DNA of 21,298 nucleotides from Candidatus Nanopelagicales bacterium (GTDB taxonomy: Bacteria > Actinomycetota > Actinomycetes > S36-B12), in assembly GCA_030836325.1 (NCBI GenBank), contig JAURQC010000063.1:1-21298 (forward strand). The letters are read 5' to 3'. The notes under the pieces were generated by a model. The model was not told the origin of the DNA. It was given only the letters and a program-made list of their open reading frames with translations, and made no database searches. Both the position numbers and the translations under genes were made by a program. The number at the start of each line of letters is the position of its first letter. Positions within the stretch are counted from its first letter, which is position 1. This document shows positions 1 to 7,468 of this stretch, piece by piece.

Positions 1-2
1 CT

Positions 3-740
3 TTCGAGGCTGTTCCCAGTTCGGACACTCCCCGCATTTCCGGCGGGGTCTTCCACGGTGAGCCAGGACCCGATCTCGATCGATTCATCATCTCTCCTGC
101 GCATTACGCCCTGGTCGTGTACGCGGCGCTGATCGAAGCCGGCCGACTCGACGAAGCCGCGCTCGATCAATTCAACAAAGACGGCTCCACCGTCGAGATG
201 ATCGGCGCCGAACACTCTCCAGGATTCGAGACCACCACCGGCTCACTCGCCCAGGCTCTTTCGACCGCCGGCGGAATCGCCCTCGGTCGACACCTCAAGG
301 GTGACACCGGCCGCACTTTCGTCTTCATGAGCGATGGTGAATTCCAAGAGGGCCAGACGTGGGAAGCCGTGCAAGCTCTCGCCTATTACAACCTCGACTC
401 AGTCCGAGTGATCGTTGACGTTAACCGGGCTCAGTGCGACGGCCCAATGGATTCAGTGATGAATATCGAACCTCTCGCGACCAAGCTCAAGGCCTTCGGG
501 GCGAGCGCAGATTCCGTCGACGGTCACGACATAGCTGCGCTCACCCACGCCCTCGAACGTCCGACTGCGCGCCCGCACTTCGTTCTCGCCTACACCGACC
601 CCGTCCGCGGTGTTCCCCTCATGAACAACCGTCGTCCTGTGTTGCACTATCTGCGGTTTACCGGCAACGACGAACGCCAGGAGTACGAGAGGTTCTACGA
701 AGAACTCGTCTCCTCTGAGATTGCAGGAGGTGCACTGTGA
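3..740 (+). CDS. Transketolase, N-terminal (TPP-binding) subunit, 5' end cut by window edge
   Basis: This is the pyrimidine/diphosphate-binding half of a split transketolase, which with the next gene should make one TPP-dependent ketol transferase in the cytoplasm. The reading frame is open from base 3, so the GTG at 117 is an internal valine. The preceding residues DRFIISPAHYALVVYAAL match the family motif around the TPP-binding His. Further on come a GSLAQALS stretch, FMSDGEFQEGQTWEA and VDVNRAQCDG, the usual GDGx(n)N TPP/Mg site, here with Ser in place of the first Gly, and then VDGHD. Stand-alone N-halves run about 270-300 residues, so only some tens of residues are missing. It ends in a GTGA overlap with the C-terminal half. 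Split transketolases of this sort include the apulose-4-phosphate transketolase AptA/AptB of D-apiose breakdown, so a branched or unusual ketose phosphate is plausible; the substrate is inferred, not shown. Confidence 0.9.
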   Translation, partial: FEAVPSSDTPRISGGVFHGEPGPDLDRFIISPAHYALVVYAALIEAGRLDEAALDQFNKDGSTVEMIGAEHSPGFETTTGSLAQALSTAGGIALGRHLKGDTGRTFVFMSDGEFQEGQTWEAVQALAYYNLDSVRVIVDVNRAQCDGPMDSVMNIEPLATKLKAFGASADSVDGHDIAALTHALERPTARPHFVLAYTDPVRGVPLMNNRRPVLHYLRFTGNDERQEYERFYEELVSSEIAGGAL

Positions 741-1783
741 GCACCCGAACCAACATCGAGGTCGTGACCCGTCCGCACGTCGAGAACTTCATTCAGTGGT
801 CGGCAGACAAGCCCGAGGTACTGGTTCTTAGTGCTGACCTCACCAACTCTTGCGAGGTCGGGAAATGGCGCGACACCTACCCGGACCGATTCTTCTCAAT
901 GGGCATGGCCGAGCAGAACATGATGAGTTTTGCCGCAGGCTTGGCTCGCGAGGGATTCGAACCGTGGCTACATACCTTCTCGGTTTTCCTCTATCGACGA
1001 CCGCTAGATCAACTCCAGATGTCAGTGGCTTACCCCAATTTGAAAGTGCGTCTTGTCGGGTTTCTACCCGGAATCACAACTCCCGGGGGCGTAACACATC
1101 AAGCGATCGACGACGTCGCGGTTATGCGTGCTATCCCGAATATGACCATTCTTGAAACTGGAGACGCAACGGAAGTCGAGTCAGTCCTAGACGTCGCTCA
1201 CGCAATCGACGGTCCGGTCTACATACGCATGCTGCGCGGTGAGGTTCCCCGTTTGTTCCCAGCAAATGAGCCTATGGAGTTCAACAGCGCACGCGTACTA
1301 AGCATCGGAGGGCAGGCAATCGACGCTCCGGCGGACGTCGTGGTCCTCACCTCAGGCATCCTCACCGAAGAAGCGATTCGCGCCATCCCAGCATTGGAAT
1401 CCAACGGAGTGAGCGTCACACACCTCCACGTATCCACGCTAAAGCCCTTCAATGATCCCACCGTGGTGACCGCAGTGAAATCAGCGACGTCTGCGGTGAT
1501 CACCATGGAAAATCACCTGACAACTGGTGGCCTAGGTTCCGCTGTCGCTGAGGTTATGGCCGAGCACGCAGTCGCCGCCCCACTGCACCGAATCGGTTTG
1601 CGGGACACCTACGCCCACGGCGCCTCTCAGTCACACCTGCTCGCGGAGTACAACCTCGACGCCATGGCACTCGTCCGTACCGTGGAGTCCTCCCTGGATC
1701 GCAATCTGGGGATACCCGAGGCCGATCTCGCCGAGGTCCGTGTGGCAGCCGTGCACAGCAATGCCAAGGTCGAGGCGCTGTGA
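737..1783 (+). CDS. Transketolase, C-terminal subunit
   Basis: This 348-residue protein carries the pyrimidine-binding domain and the C-terminal domain of a split transketolase. The motif FSMGMAEQNMMSFAAGLA contains the Glu that activates TPP. It is followed by GGVTHQAIDDVAVMRAIPNM, the family's substrate-phosphate and interface region, and a C-terminal domain ending in RDTYAHGASQSHLLAEY. The GTG start overlaps the upstream stop (GTGA), and AGGAGG lies 6 bases before it (725-730), so the two halves are co-translated, as expected for a heteromer. Its own stop overlaps the GTG of the RuBisCO-like gene in the same way. The split layout resembles AptB (apulose-4-phosphate transketolase), but two-subunit transketolases also occur in pentose, erythritol and other sugar operons, and the short 1-deoxyxylulose synthase-like relatives cannot be excluded without alignment. 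Confidence 0.9.
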   Translation: MSTRTNIEVVTRPHVENFIQWSADKPEVLVLSADLTNSCEVGKWRDTYPDRFFSMGMAEQNMMSFAAGLAREGFEPWLHTFSVFLYRRPLDQLQMSVAYPNLKVRLVGFLPGITTPGGVTHQAIDDVAVMRAIPNMTILETGDATEVESVLDVAHAIDGPVYIRMLRGEVPRLFPANEPMEFNSARVLSIGGQAIDAPADVVVLTSGILTEEAIRAIPALESNGVSVTHLHVSTLKPFNDPTVVTAVKSATSAVITMENHLTTGGLGSAVAEVMAEHAVAAPLHRIGLRDTYAHGASQSHLLAEYNLDAMALVRTVESSLDRNLGIPEADLAEVRVAAVHSNAKVEAL

Positions 1784-2880
1784 CGAGACATCGAATCACC
1801 AGCGATCTCATCGAGATCGACTATCAGGTGACCAACGGCGATCCTGCCCAGATCGCCGAAGCGATCCGTGTCGAACAGACCATCGAATTCCCGTTCGACC
1901 TTGCACCAGCTTGGATCCAAGGCGAAGTCGTCGGACAGGTCCTCGAAACGTCAAAGCCTTCGGTCACGATCGGTTATCACCCTGGAGTCGCCGGGGGTGG
2001 CCTCGTTCAACTGTTGAACCTGTTGTGGGGAAACGTCTCACTGTTTCCTGGTGTTCGGATTACCGACTTTCGCCTGCCAGAGCCCGTGCTCACGCAGTTC
2101 CGCGGACCACGGTTCGGGATCCTTGGACTGAGAGCCATGTTCGACGCCCTCGAACGTCCGCTGCTGTGCACCGCGGTCAAGCCGATGGGGTCGAGCCCGG
2201 ATGAACTCGCGGCGATGGCCGCAACGCTAGCTACCGCAGGCTTCGACATCATCAAGGACGATCACGGACTCGCCGACCAACCATGGGCTACGTGGAAACA
2301 GCGCGTATCAACTGTTGCGGAGGCGGTTAACGCCGCTTCGAGTGCAGCCGATACCCGGTCGGTCTACATGCCTAGCCTGAACGTTCCCGCAGATCTGCTT
2401 CGAGAGTCCGCGTTCTTCGCTAAGGAAGCCGGCGCCGGCGCCCTTCTGGTTCTACCCGGCATCTGCGGATTCGACGCCATGCGTTCCCTGGCCGACGACG
2501 ATGACCTTGCCCTACCGATCATGGCCCACCCGTCGTTCCTCGGCTCAAACGTAGTGAGTCCGAACCAAGGGCTGGACCATGGCGTGCTGTTCGGAACGCT
2601 GATGCGATTGGCCGGAGCCGATATCTCGATCTTCCCCAACTACGGCGGGCGATTCAGCTTCTCCCCGGCGGAGTGCACCGACATCAAGGACAAGTGCCTA
2701 GCGCCCCTTGGCTCCCTGGCGACCGCCTGGCCGAGCCCCGGCGGTGGCATGACGCTGGATCGCATTGATGAACTCATGGATTTCTACGGCTCCGACGTCG
2801 CGCTCCTCATCGGCGGAGCACTCCACCGCGGCGATCTCGCAAGCAACGCTGCTGAGCTAGTAAAACGCATCGGCCGGTAG
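1780..2880 (+). CDS. RuBisCO-like protein (form IV), short type
   Basis: This 366-residue protein belongs to the RuBisCO large-chain fold but is shorter than true RuBisCO (about 460). Visible landmarks are TAVKP (Lys134, matching the Lys175 region of RuBisCO), IKDDHGLADQ (Lys159, Asp161, with His162 replacing the metal-ligand Glu204), MAHPSF (His250), and the two phosphate-binding glycine clusters PSPGGGM (about 320) and LLIGGAL (about 344). The loop-6 Lys334 is absent: that region reads FPNYGGRFSF. Hence carboxylation of ribulose bisphosphate is not expected. Relatives act as isomerases (5-methylthioribulose-1-phosphate) or as 3-oxo-isoapionate-4-phosphate decarboxylases/transcarboxylases in D-apiose breakdown. 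The retained phosphate sites suggest a sugar-phosphate-like substrate. The GTG start overlaps the upstream transketolase stop; no strong ribosome site is seen, so translation is probably coupled. The stop is 16 bp from a converging gene. Confidence 0.85.
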   Translation: MTRHRITSDLIEIDYQVTNGDPAQIAEAIRVEQTIEFPFDLAPAWIQGEVVGQVLETSKPSVTIGYHPGVAGGGLVQLLNLLWGNVSLFPGVRITDFRLPEPVLTQFRGPRFGILGLRAMFDALERPLLCTAVKPMGSSPDELAAMAATLATAGFDIIKDDHGLADQPWATWKQRVSTVAEAVNAASSAADTRSVYMPSLNVPADLLRESAFFAKEAGAGALLVLPGICGFDAMRSLADDDDLALPIMAHPSFLGSNVVSPNQGLDHGVLFGTLMRLAGADISIFPNYGGRFSFSPAECTDIKDKCLAPLGSLATAWPSPGGGMTLDRIDELMDFYGSDVALLIGGALHRGDLASNAAELVKRIGR

Positions 2881-2896
2881 TGGCCATCACTTGCAT

Positions 2897-4885
2897 CTAG
2901 CGAGGGAACGCTCCTGCGACTCCACCATCGACAGTCATCACCGATCCGGTAGTCCGCGATGATCGATCCGACAACAGGAATTCGACCGAGGCTGCAACGT
3001 CTGCAGTGGTGACGCGACGCTTGAGCAGATTGCGAGCGGCGTAGAAGTCCTCAAGTTCCTCCGGAGCGATGCCATGCGCCTCAGCGCGTTCTTCTCGCAG
3101 CCCCCCGTCCCACAAACGCGAGTTATCAAAGACTGCGTCGGGGTTCACCGCGTTAGCCCGGATCCCCGAGCTCCCGCCCTCCATGGCCGCGATCCGCATC
3201 AGTTGCACCATGCCCGCCTTGCTGACCGAGTAGGCGCCGAAGTTCGCTCCTGGACCGAACGCGTTCTTGCTGGCCACGTAGACCAGCGAGCCACCAATGC
3301 CCTGCTCACCCATCGCGCGCATCGACTCACGCGTGAGCATGAAGGCGCTAGTCAGGTTGATGTCTATCGCTGAGCGCCACTGCTCGTCGGTTAAGTCGGT
3401 CAGAGATCCGGTAACGCCAATGCCAGCGTTCAAGACCACACCATCGACGCCCCCGAAATGCCGGATAGTCGATGCGACCGTGCGGCGAACCACGGCGGAA
3501 TCGGACTGATCTCCGGCGACGGTAATCGGCTCCGGTCCTCCGCCTTTCACGATCATCGAAGCGACGTCGTCTAGACCAGCCGAGTCGAGGTCGGCTAGCG
3601 CAACAGAGCAACCAAGACGAGCGAGCGACAGCGCAATGCCGCGCCCTATGCCTGATGCAGCCCCCGTCACGATGGCAACTCGCCCCGCGAACTCAGCCGG
3701 AGCTGGTTTCAAGCTGAGTTTGAACAACTCCATCGGCCAGTAATCGAAACGGAAGGTCTCAGCATCACTTAGCGGTTCGGGTTCACCGAAGGCGTCCAGA
3801 ACAGTCTGCGCGACGGAGTGTGTGTGCAGAGCGATATCCGCGGCAACCTGGGCTTCCTTGCGGTGCTGACCGGTCGTGATGGCTCCAACTCCTGGAACCA
3901 AGGCGACGCGAGGCATCGGATCGTGTCCGGTGAAGCCTTCGGGCATCAACTCCATGTTCCGCTCGACGTACGACTCATACGACATTCGGTAGGCATCGAC
4001 AGCGTTGGACACCGACTCGGCATCGGTGGCACTGAGCGCCATCGAGAGCGGTTTGATTCGCAACATGTGATCGGCACTAGAGACACCGCCGGCCACGATC
4101 GTGTCAAGGCGCGGATCGTCGGACATGCCTCGCAGCCGATCATCGATGCGAAGGACTCTGTGTCCGGTGCGAGACACCGCACCACGCAAGTGAAGTAGGA
4201 GCTTTTCCAGTTCGTCATCGGGAAGATCATCGTGACGAGGCGGTGGTCCGGCCGCGATCGAATGAGCGTCCACAAACGCGCGAGCATTGTCAACAACGTC
4301 GATCGTCCGTTGGTAACAGGCATCGGAATCCTCAGCCCAGGTCACCAGACCGTGGTGGGCGAGCACCACGCCCTCGAAGTGTGCGAGGCCTCCGACGATC
4401 TTGCTCAACTCAAATCCGGGACGAATCCAGTCCACGTAGGCAAACCCCTCGCCGAGGGCCTCACGGGTTATCCGTTGCCCCTCAACGTGATTAGTCAACG
4501 CGCAGATAGCGTCAGCGTGCACGTGATCGATATGCGCAAACGGCAAGAAGGCATGCAGCAACGTCTCGATCGATGGCCGCCGAGCACCAGGATCGATGAG
4601 CGCTCGAGTGACGAGATCGGTCATCTCTTCGTCACTCATCTCGCCGCGATCTCGTAATGCAGTCAGTTCGCCCAGCCGCAGCGCGGGATAGTCCGTATCA
4701 ACCGAACCGCGCATGTCAGCACCGGAACCCTTGACCCACATCACCTGCTGTTCGCGCCCAAGGTGATCAATGATCGTTCCCTTTGCCGAGGTATTACCAC
4801 CGCCGTAGACCACCAGGGAGGGATCGTCACCGATCCGATTCGAGCGGTCAACCAACTCATGCAATGGTGCAAACGAGTCGCTCAC
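2897..4885 (-). CDS. Bifunctional class II aldolase / short-chain dehydrogenase (RhaD/YuxG-type)
   Basis: This 662-residue fusion has an N-terminal class II (zinc) aldolase domain (about 1-390) and a C-terminal short-chain dehydrogenase (about 398-662). The aldolase has GGGNTSAK (28-35), the zinc ligands in HIDHVHAD (His121, His123) and LAHHGL (His178 region). The dehydrogenase has TGAASGIG (407-414), an acidic residue Asp432 favouring NAD(H), NAG (486-488), and Ser539/Tyr552/Lys556. The layout and length match rhamnulose-1-phosphate aldolase/lactaldehyde dehydrogenase fusions. Such enzymes cut a ketose-1-phosphate into DHAP and an aldehyde, and the second domain converts the aldehyde. GTG start shares one base with the stop of the isomerase gene (TAGTG), so both are co-translated. 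With an MtnA-type partner rather than a rhamnose isomerase and kinase, ribulose-1-phosphate, 5-deoxyribulose-1-phosphate or methylthioribulose-1-phosphate are candidate substrates (inference). Confidence 0.88.
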   Translation of the reverse strand: MSDSFAPLHELVDRSNRIGDDPSLVVYGGGNTSAKGTIIDHLGREQQVMWVKGSGADMRGSVDTDYPALRLGELTALRDRGEMSDEEMTDLVTRALIDPGARRPSIETLLHAFLPFAHIDHVHADAICALTNHVEGQRITREALGEGFAYVDWIRPGFELSKIVGGLAHFEGVVLAHHGLVTWAEDSDACYQRTIDVVDNARAFVDAHSIAAGPPPRHDDLPDDELEKLLLHLRGAVSRTGHRVLRIDDRLRGMSDDPRLDTIVAGGVSSADHMLRIKPLSMALSATDAESVSNAVDAYRMSYESYVERNMELMPEGFTGHDPMPRVALVPGVGAITTGQHRKEAQVAADIALHTHSVAQTVLDAFGEPEPLSDAETFRFDYWPMELFKLSLKPAPAEFAGRVAIVTGAASGIGRGIALSLARLGCSVALADLDSAGLDDVASMIVKGGGPEPITVAGDQSDSAVVRRTVASTIRHFGGVDGVVLNAGIGVTGSLTDLTDEQWRSAIDINLTSAFMLTRESMRAMGEQGIGGSLVYVASKNAFGPGANFGAYSVSKAGMVQLMRIAAMEGGSSGIRANAVNPDAVFDNSRLWDGGLREERAEAHGIAPEELEDFYAARNLLKRRVTTADVAASVEFLLSDRSSRTTGSVMTVDGGVAGAFPR

Positions 4886-5919
4886 TAGACCTCCACCTTC
4901 ACGAGAGCCTCGACCGTGGCCGATTCGGATGGTTCGACTGCTCCCTGTTCAGTCACGATGGCCGATATGTACTGGGCAGGTGTCACATCGAAGGCGGGGT
5001 TGAAGCCTTGAGCTCCGTCCGGCGCAACGGTCACCCCGCCGAAAGATGTCACCTCCGCACCATCACGCAGTTCGATCTCGATGTCATCACCAGACTCGGT
5101 CGAAAGATCCACCGTCGAGGACGGAGCGGCAACCACGAACGGAATTCCTGCCGCGTGGCAGGCGAGTGCGACCGAGACCGAGCCGATCTTGTTCGCGGTG
5201 TCACCGTTGCGTGCAATCCGGTCGGCTCCGATGATCGCGACATCCACCAAACCGCGCAGGATCGTTGATGCCGCTGCGCCATCAGACTGAATCACGTGCG
5301 GGATTTGATCCTGCGTGAGTTCCCATGACGTGAGTCGGGAGCCCTGCAGCAACGGGCGAGTCTCGTCGGCGAACACCTGCTCGACCTCGCCTCGGACGTT
5401 GAGTTCACGGATGATCCCAAGCGCGGTTCCCCATGCCGTGGTGGCGAGCGATCCTGTGTTGCAGTGGGTGAGGATGCGCAACGGGCGTGCTGAGACATTC
5501 GCCAAGATCCAATCGGCTCCCTTACGCGAGAGCTCGCGGTTGGCTGCTTCATCCTCTTCAGCGATTCGGTGCGCTTCGGCCACGACCGCCGCGACACCAT
5601 GAGCAACGAAAGGGCGCACCCGGTCAACGCCCCATGCGAGGTTGACCGCCGTTGGTCGGGCATCTCGGATGCGATCGATCTCCGCGTCGAGCCGAGCCGT
5701 GTCCCAACCTTCGCGTTCGCCTTGAAACATCGCGACTGCAACGCCATAGCCGCCAACCGCACCCAGAGCAGGCGCGCCACGAACCACCAGGCGGACGATT
5801 GCATCGACGATCTGGTCGACCTGCACGCAGGAGACGAACGTCTCGGTGGACGGTAGTTGGGTCTGGTCGATCAGCACCAGCGCGTCGTCGTTCCACCGGA
5901 CAGCGCGAATCTCCGCCAC
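4885..5919 (-). CDS. MtnA-family aldose-1-phosphate isomerase (methylthioribose-1-phosphate isomerase-like)
   Basis: This 344-residue protein is a full-length member of the MtnA/eIF2B-related family, which isomerises 5-substituted ribose-1-phosphates to ketose-1-phosphates. It has RGAPALGAVGGYG, the THCNTGSLA motif with catalytic Cys153, DETRPLLQGSRLTSWEL, and IIGADRI with catalytic Asp233, followed by NKIGSVSVALACHAAGIPFVVAAP (shown here only by its family role, residues 243-266). Presence of Cys and Asp argues for an active enzyme rather than an eIF2B-like regulator. The GTG start has GGAGG about 6 bases upstream and begins a minus-strand unit with the aldolase fusion. Known activities in the family are methylthioribose-1-phosphate, 5-deoxyribose-1-phosphate and ribose-1-phosphate isomerisation. 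No other methionine-salvage gene (mtnB, mtnC, mtnD) is in the window, so classical methionine salvage is less likely than the DHAP-type shunt or a sugar pathway. Confidence 0.88.
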   Translation of the reverse strand: MAEIRAVRWNDDALVLIDQTQLPSTETFVSCVQVDQIVDAIVRLVVRGAPALGAVGGYGVAVAMFQGEREGWDTARLDAEIDRIRDARPTAVNLAWGVDRVRPFVAHGVAAVVAEAHRIAEEDEAANRELSRKGADWILANVSARPLRILTHCNTGSLATTAWGTALGIIRELNVRGEVEQVFADETRPLLQGSRLTSWELTQDQIPHVIQSDGAAASTILRGLVDVAIIGADRIARNGDTANKIGSVSVALACHAAGIPFVVAAPSSTVDLSTESGDDIEIELRDGAEVTSFGGVTVAPDGAQGFNPAFDVTPAQYISAIVTEQGAVEPSESATVEALVKVEV

Positions 5920-5939
5920 GAAAAGCCTCCAATTGAGCA

Positions 5940-5952
5940 GTTGTCCTACAAC
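5940..5952. promoter_or_regulatory. Candidate GntR operator between mtnA-like and gntR genes
   Basis: A perfect inverted repeat GTTGT-CCT-ACAAC sits in the 67-bp gap between the divergent isomerase and GntR genes. GntR/HutC-type regulators commonly bind short palindromes with a TGT...ACA frame, so this is a natural site for autoregulation and control of the isomerase-aldolase unit. A TAGGCT -10-like element at 5961-5966 lies just downstream for the regulator, so a bound protein would block it. Binding itself is inferred. Confidence 0.5.
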
Positions 5953-5986
5953 CTGACGACTAGGCTAACGCAGGGAGGAGACCAGC

Positions 5987-6757
5987 GTGACCCCAGCAAA
6001 CAAGAACCAGACCAACAAGCACCGCGCCAACCCGAGTCGAACCAGCACCCGCACTCCCCTCGGCCGCGAAATCGCCGAAGAACTGCGCCGACGAATCGTT
6101 GAAGGCGAGTTCGCTCCCGGCTCGCGCCTGCCGAGCGAAAGCGATCTGTGCCAGCAGTACGGGGTTTCCAGGGTCACCGTTAGGACCGCCGCGAAAGCCC
6201 TCGAATCGCAGGGTCTTGTCGACATCCGCCACGGATCAGGGATGTTCGTGATGGACTTCGGGGGACAGATTCGCTCCGGAGTCCAAGAGCTTCGATCTAT
6301 CACCGAGACCATCGCGGAGATGGGTCTAACTCCGGGAGTGGAGTACCACCGAATCGAACGACGACGTGCGAGCGACGAAGAACGAACCCGCCTGCACCTC
6401 GAACCAGAGGACGACGTCCTCGACCTGCAGCGGGCGATCACGGCCGACGGTGAAATCGTGGCGTACTCCTACGACGTGCTGCCTGCCACCAACATGACGC
6501 CCGAAATCGAGAGCAGTTTCGGTGAGGGCTCGATGTTCACAACCATGGACCGCATCGGGCTGGTACCTGTCCGAGCCCTTGCCGAACTTCATGCCGTCAA
6601 CTCAACCAAAGTGGGCTGGGGTGACATGCGACCCGAAAGCGGGCTGTACCTCCTTCTCGATCAAGTCCACTTCGATCGAAGCGGTACTCCAGTCGCCTAT
6701 AGCAAGACGTACTTCGTCGAAGGACGCTTTCAGTTCGTCATCCTGCGAACTCGATAA
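5987..6757 (+). CDS. GntR-family transcriptional regulator with UTRA domain (HutC subfamily)
   Basis: This 256-residue DNA-binding regulator starts with a winged helix-turn-helix (about 22-90: REIAEELRRRIVEGEFAPGS, LPSESDLCQQYGVSRVTVR, GLVDIRHGSGMFV) followed by a UTRA effector domain (about 105-250) ending with the usual YSKTYFVEGRFQFVI. UTRA regulators sense small molecules, often sugars, sugar phosphates or amino acids. The GTG start is supported by GGGAGGAG 6 bases upstream. It is divergent from the isomerase-aldolase unit with a palindrome in between, so it most likely represses that unit and itself, and possibly the transketolase/RuBisCO-like unit through a site outside the window. It converges with the HNH gene 18 bp downstream. 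Confidence 0.9.
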   Translation: MTPANKNQTNKHRANPSRTSTRTPLGREIAEELRRRIVEGEFAPGSRLPSESDLCQQYGVSRVTVRTAAKALESQGLVDIRHGSGMFVMDFGGQIRSGVQELRSITETIAEMGLTPGVEYHRIERRRASDEERTRLHLEPEDDVLDLQRAITADGEIVAYSYDVLPATNMTPEIESSFGEGSMFTTMDRIGLVPVRALAELHAVNSTKVGWGDMRPESGLYLLLDQVHFDRSGTPVAYSKTYFVEGRFQFVILRTR

Positions 6758-6775
6758 CTCGATGCCCCCGATCAA

Positions 6776-7450
6776 CTAGCCGCGAGTATTCGCCAGCGAA
6801 GGAACCCGCATCGTCGGCGAGCAGTCCTGCAGGATGCGCCTGAGTTCACTCTTCTCTCGACTATCCACGGACAAGCGCCAGCGATACTTCACGGCGATCC
6901 AGGTCTTGGCGTACCAACACTTCTTGCGATTCGGCAGCCAGTCGGCCGGGTCTCGATCGGATTTACTTCGATTGGACGACGCACTGACTGCCACAAGTGA
7001 TCCTGCGTAGCCAAGGTCATTGGCGAAGCGCTCGCGAACCGAAGGGCTCCACCGCCAAGCCCCAGATTCCCAGGCCTCTTTCAGCGGCACCATGTGATCG
7101 ACGTCGAACGAGCTGGGGTCGCGGGTTCTGTTCCCGTCGTAAATCGAGCGCCACAATCCACCCGACACATCGCAGCCGTTAACTCGACCTGACTTCCGCT
7201 CCGTGATCAAAACTTCTTCACGCGTGGAACACCCATTGCCATTGAGATCAGACCAGTGATCGAACAGGTCGCGGTCGTAGGCCGATGAGCGCTCTACAGA
7301 CACCGGCAGCGAGTTCAGCACCCGCTCGGCAGCACGACGAGTGTCCGCGCTAGCTGGTGACACCGACCCGAGCCCGAGTGCCAGCACGCACACGACACCC
7401 ATCAACACGATCCTGGAACGCACGACACTGCTTCGCAGCCCCCCAGCCAT
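6776..7450 (-). CDS. Secreted HNH-endonuclease-family protein (GmrSD C-terminal-like/DUF1524-type)
   Basis: The protein is 224 residues from the ATG at 7450. A longer frame exists upstream but would run into the divergent oxidase gene, and the chosen start is directly followed by a signal peptide: basic residues, the hydrophobic stretch IVLMGVVCVLALGLGSV, then SPASA. The mature part has YDRDLFDHW, DLNGNGCSTREEVL, FDVDHMVPLKEAW with the HNH-type His, ASSNRSKSDRDPADWLP and a late conserved Cys. This matches a family of exported HNH-like proteins widespread in actinobacteria, whose biological role is not established; extracellular nuclease activity is a family guess. Four or more cysteines in the mature part suit disulfides outside the cell. 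Only 18 bp separate its start from the divergent oxidase, so their promoters must overlap the neighbouring genes. Confidence 0.85.
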   Translation of the reverse strand: MAGGLRSSVVRSRIVLMGVVCVLALGLGSVSPASADTRRAAERVLNSLPVSVERSSAYDRDLFDHWSDLNGNGCSTREEVLITERKSGRVNGCDVSGGLWRSIYDGNRTRDPSSFDVDHMVPLKEAWESGAWRWSPSVRERFANDLGYAGSLVAVSASSNRSKSDRDPADWLPNRKKCWYAKTWIAVKYRWRLSVDSREKSELRRILQDCSPTMRVPSLANTRG

Positions 7451-7455
7451 TCCCC

Positions 7456-7461
7456 TACTCT
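7456..7461 (+). promoter_or_regulatory. Candidate -10 element for a leaderless oxidase transcript
   Basis: TACTCT fits the TAnnnT form of actinobacterial -10 elements and lies 7 bases before the ATG at 7469. No ribosome-binding sequence lies between them, so the message probably begins at or next to the start codon. No clear -35 is visible. Confidence 0.35.
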
Positions 7462-7468
7462 GACACGC

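Noticed and set aside
1780..2880. True RuBisCO large subunit
   Set aside because: The loop-6 lysine is missing, the metal-ligand Glu is His, and the chain is about 100 residues short, so it is a RuBisCO-like protein.
4885..5919. Translation initiation factor eIF2B-like subunit
   Set aside because: Catalytic Cys153 and Asp233 of the MtnA isomerases are present.
4885..5919. Complete methionine salvage pathway
   Set aside because: No mtnB, mtnC, mtnD, kinase or phosphorylase gene is in the window; only the isomerase step is seen.
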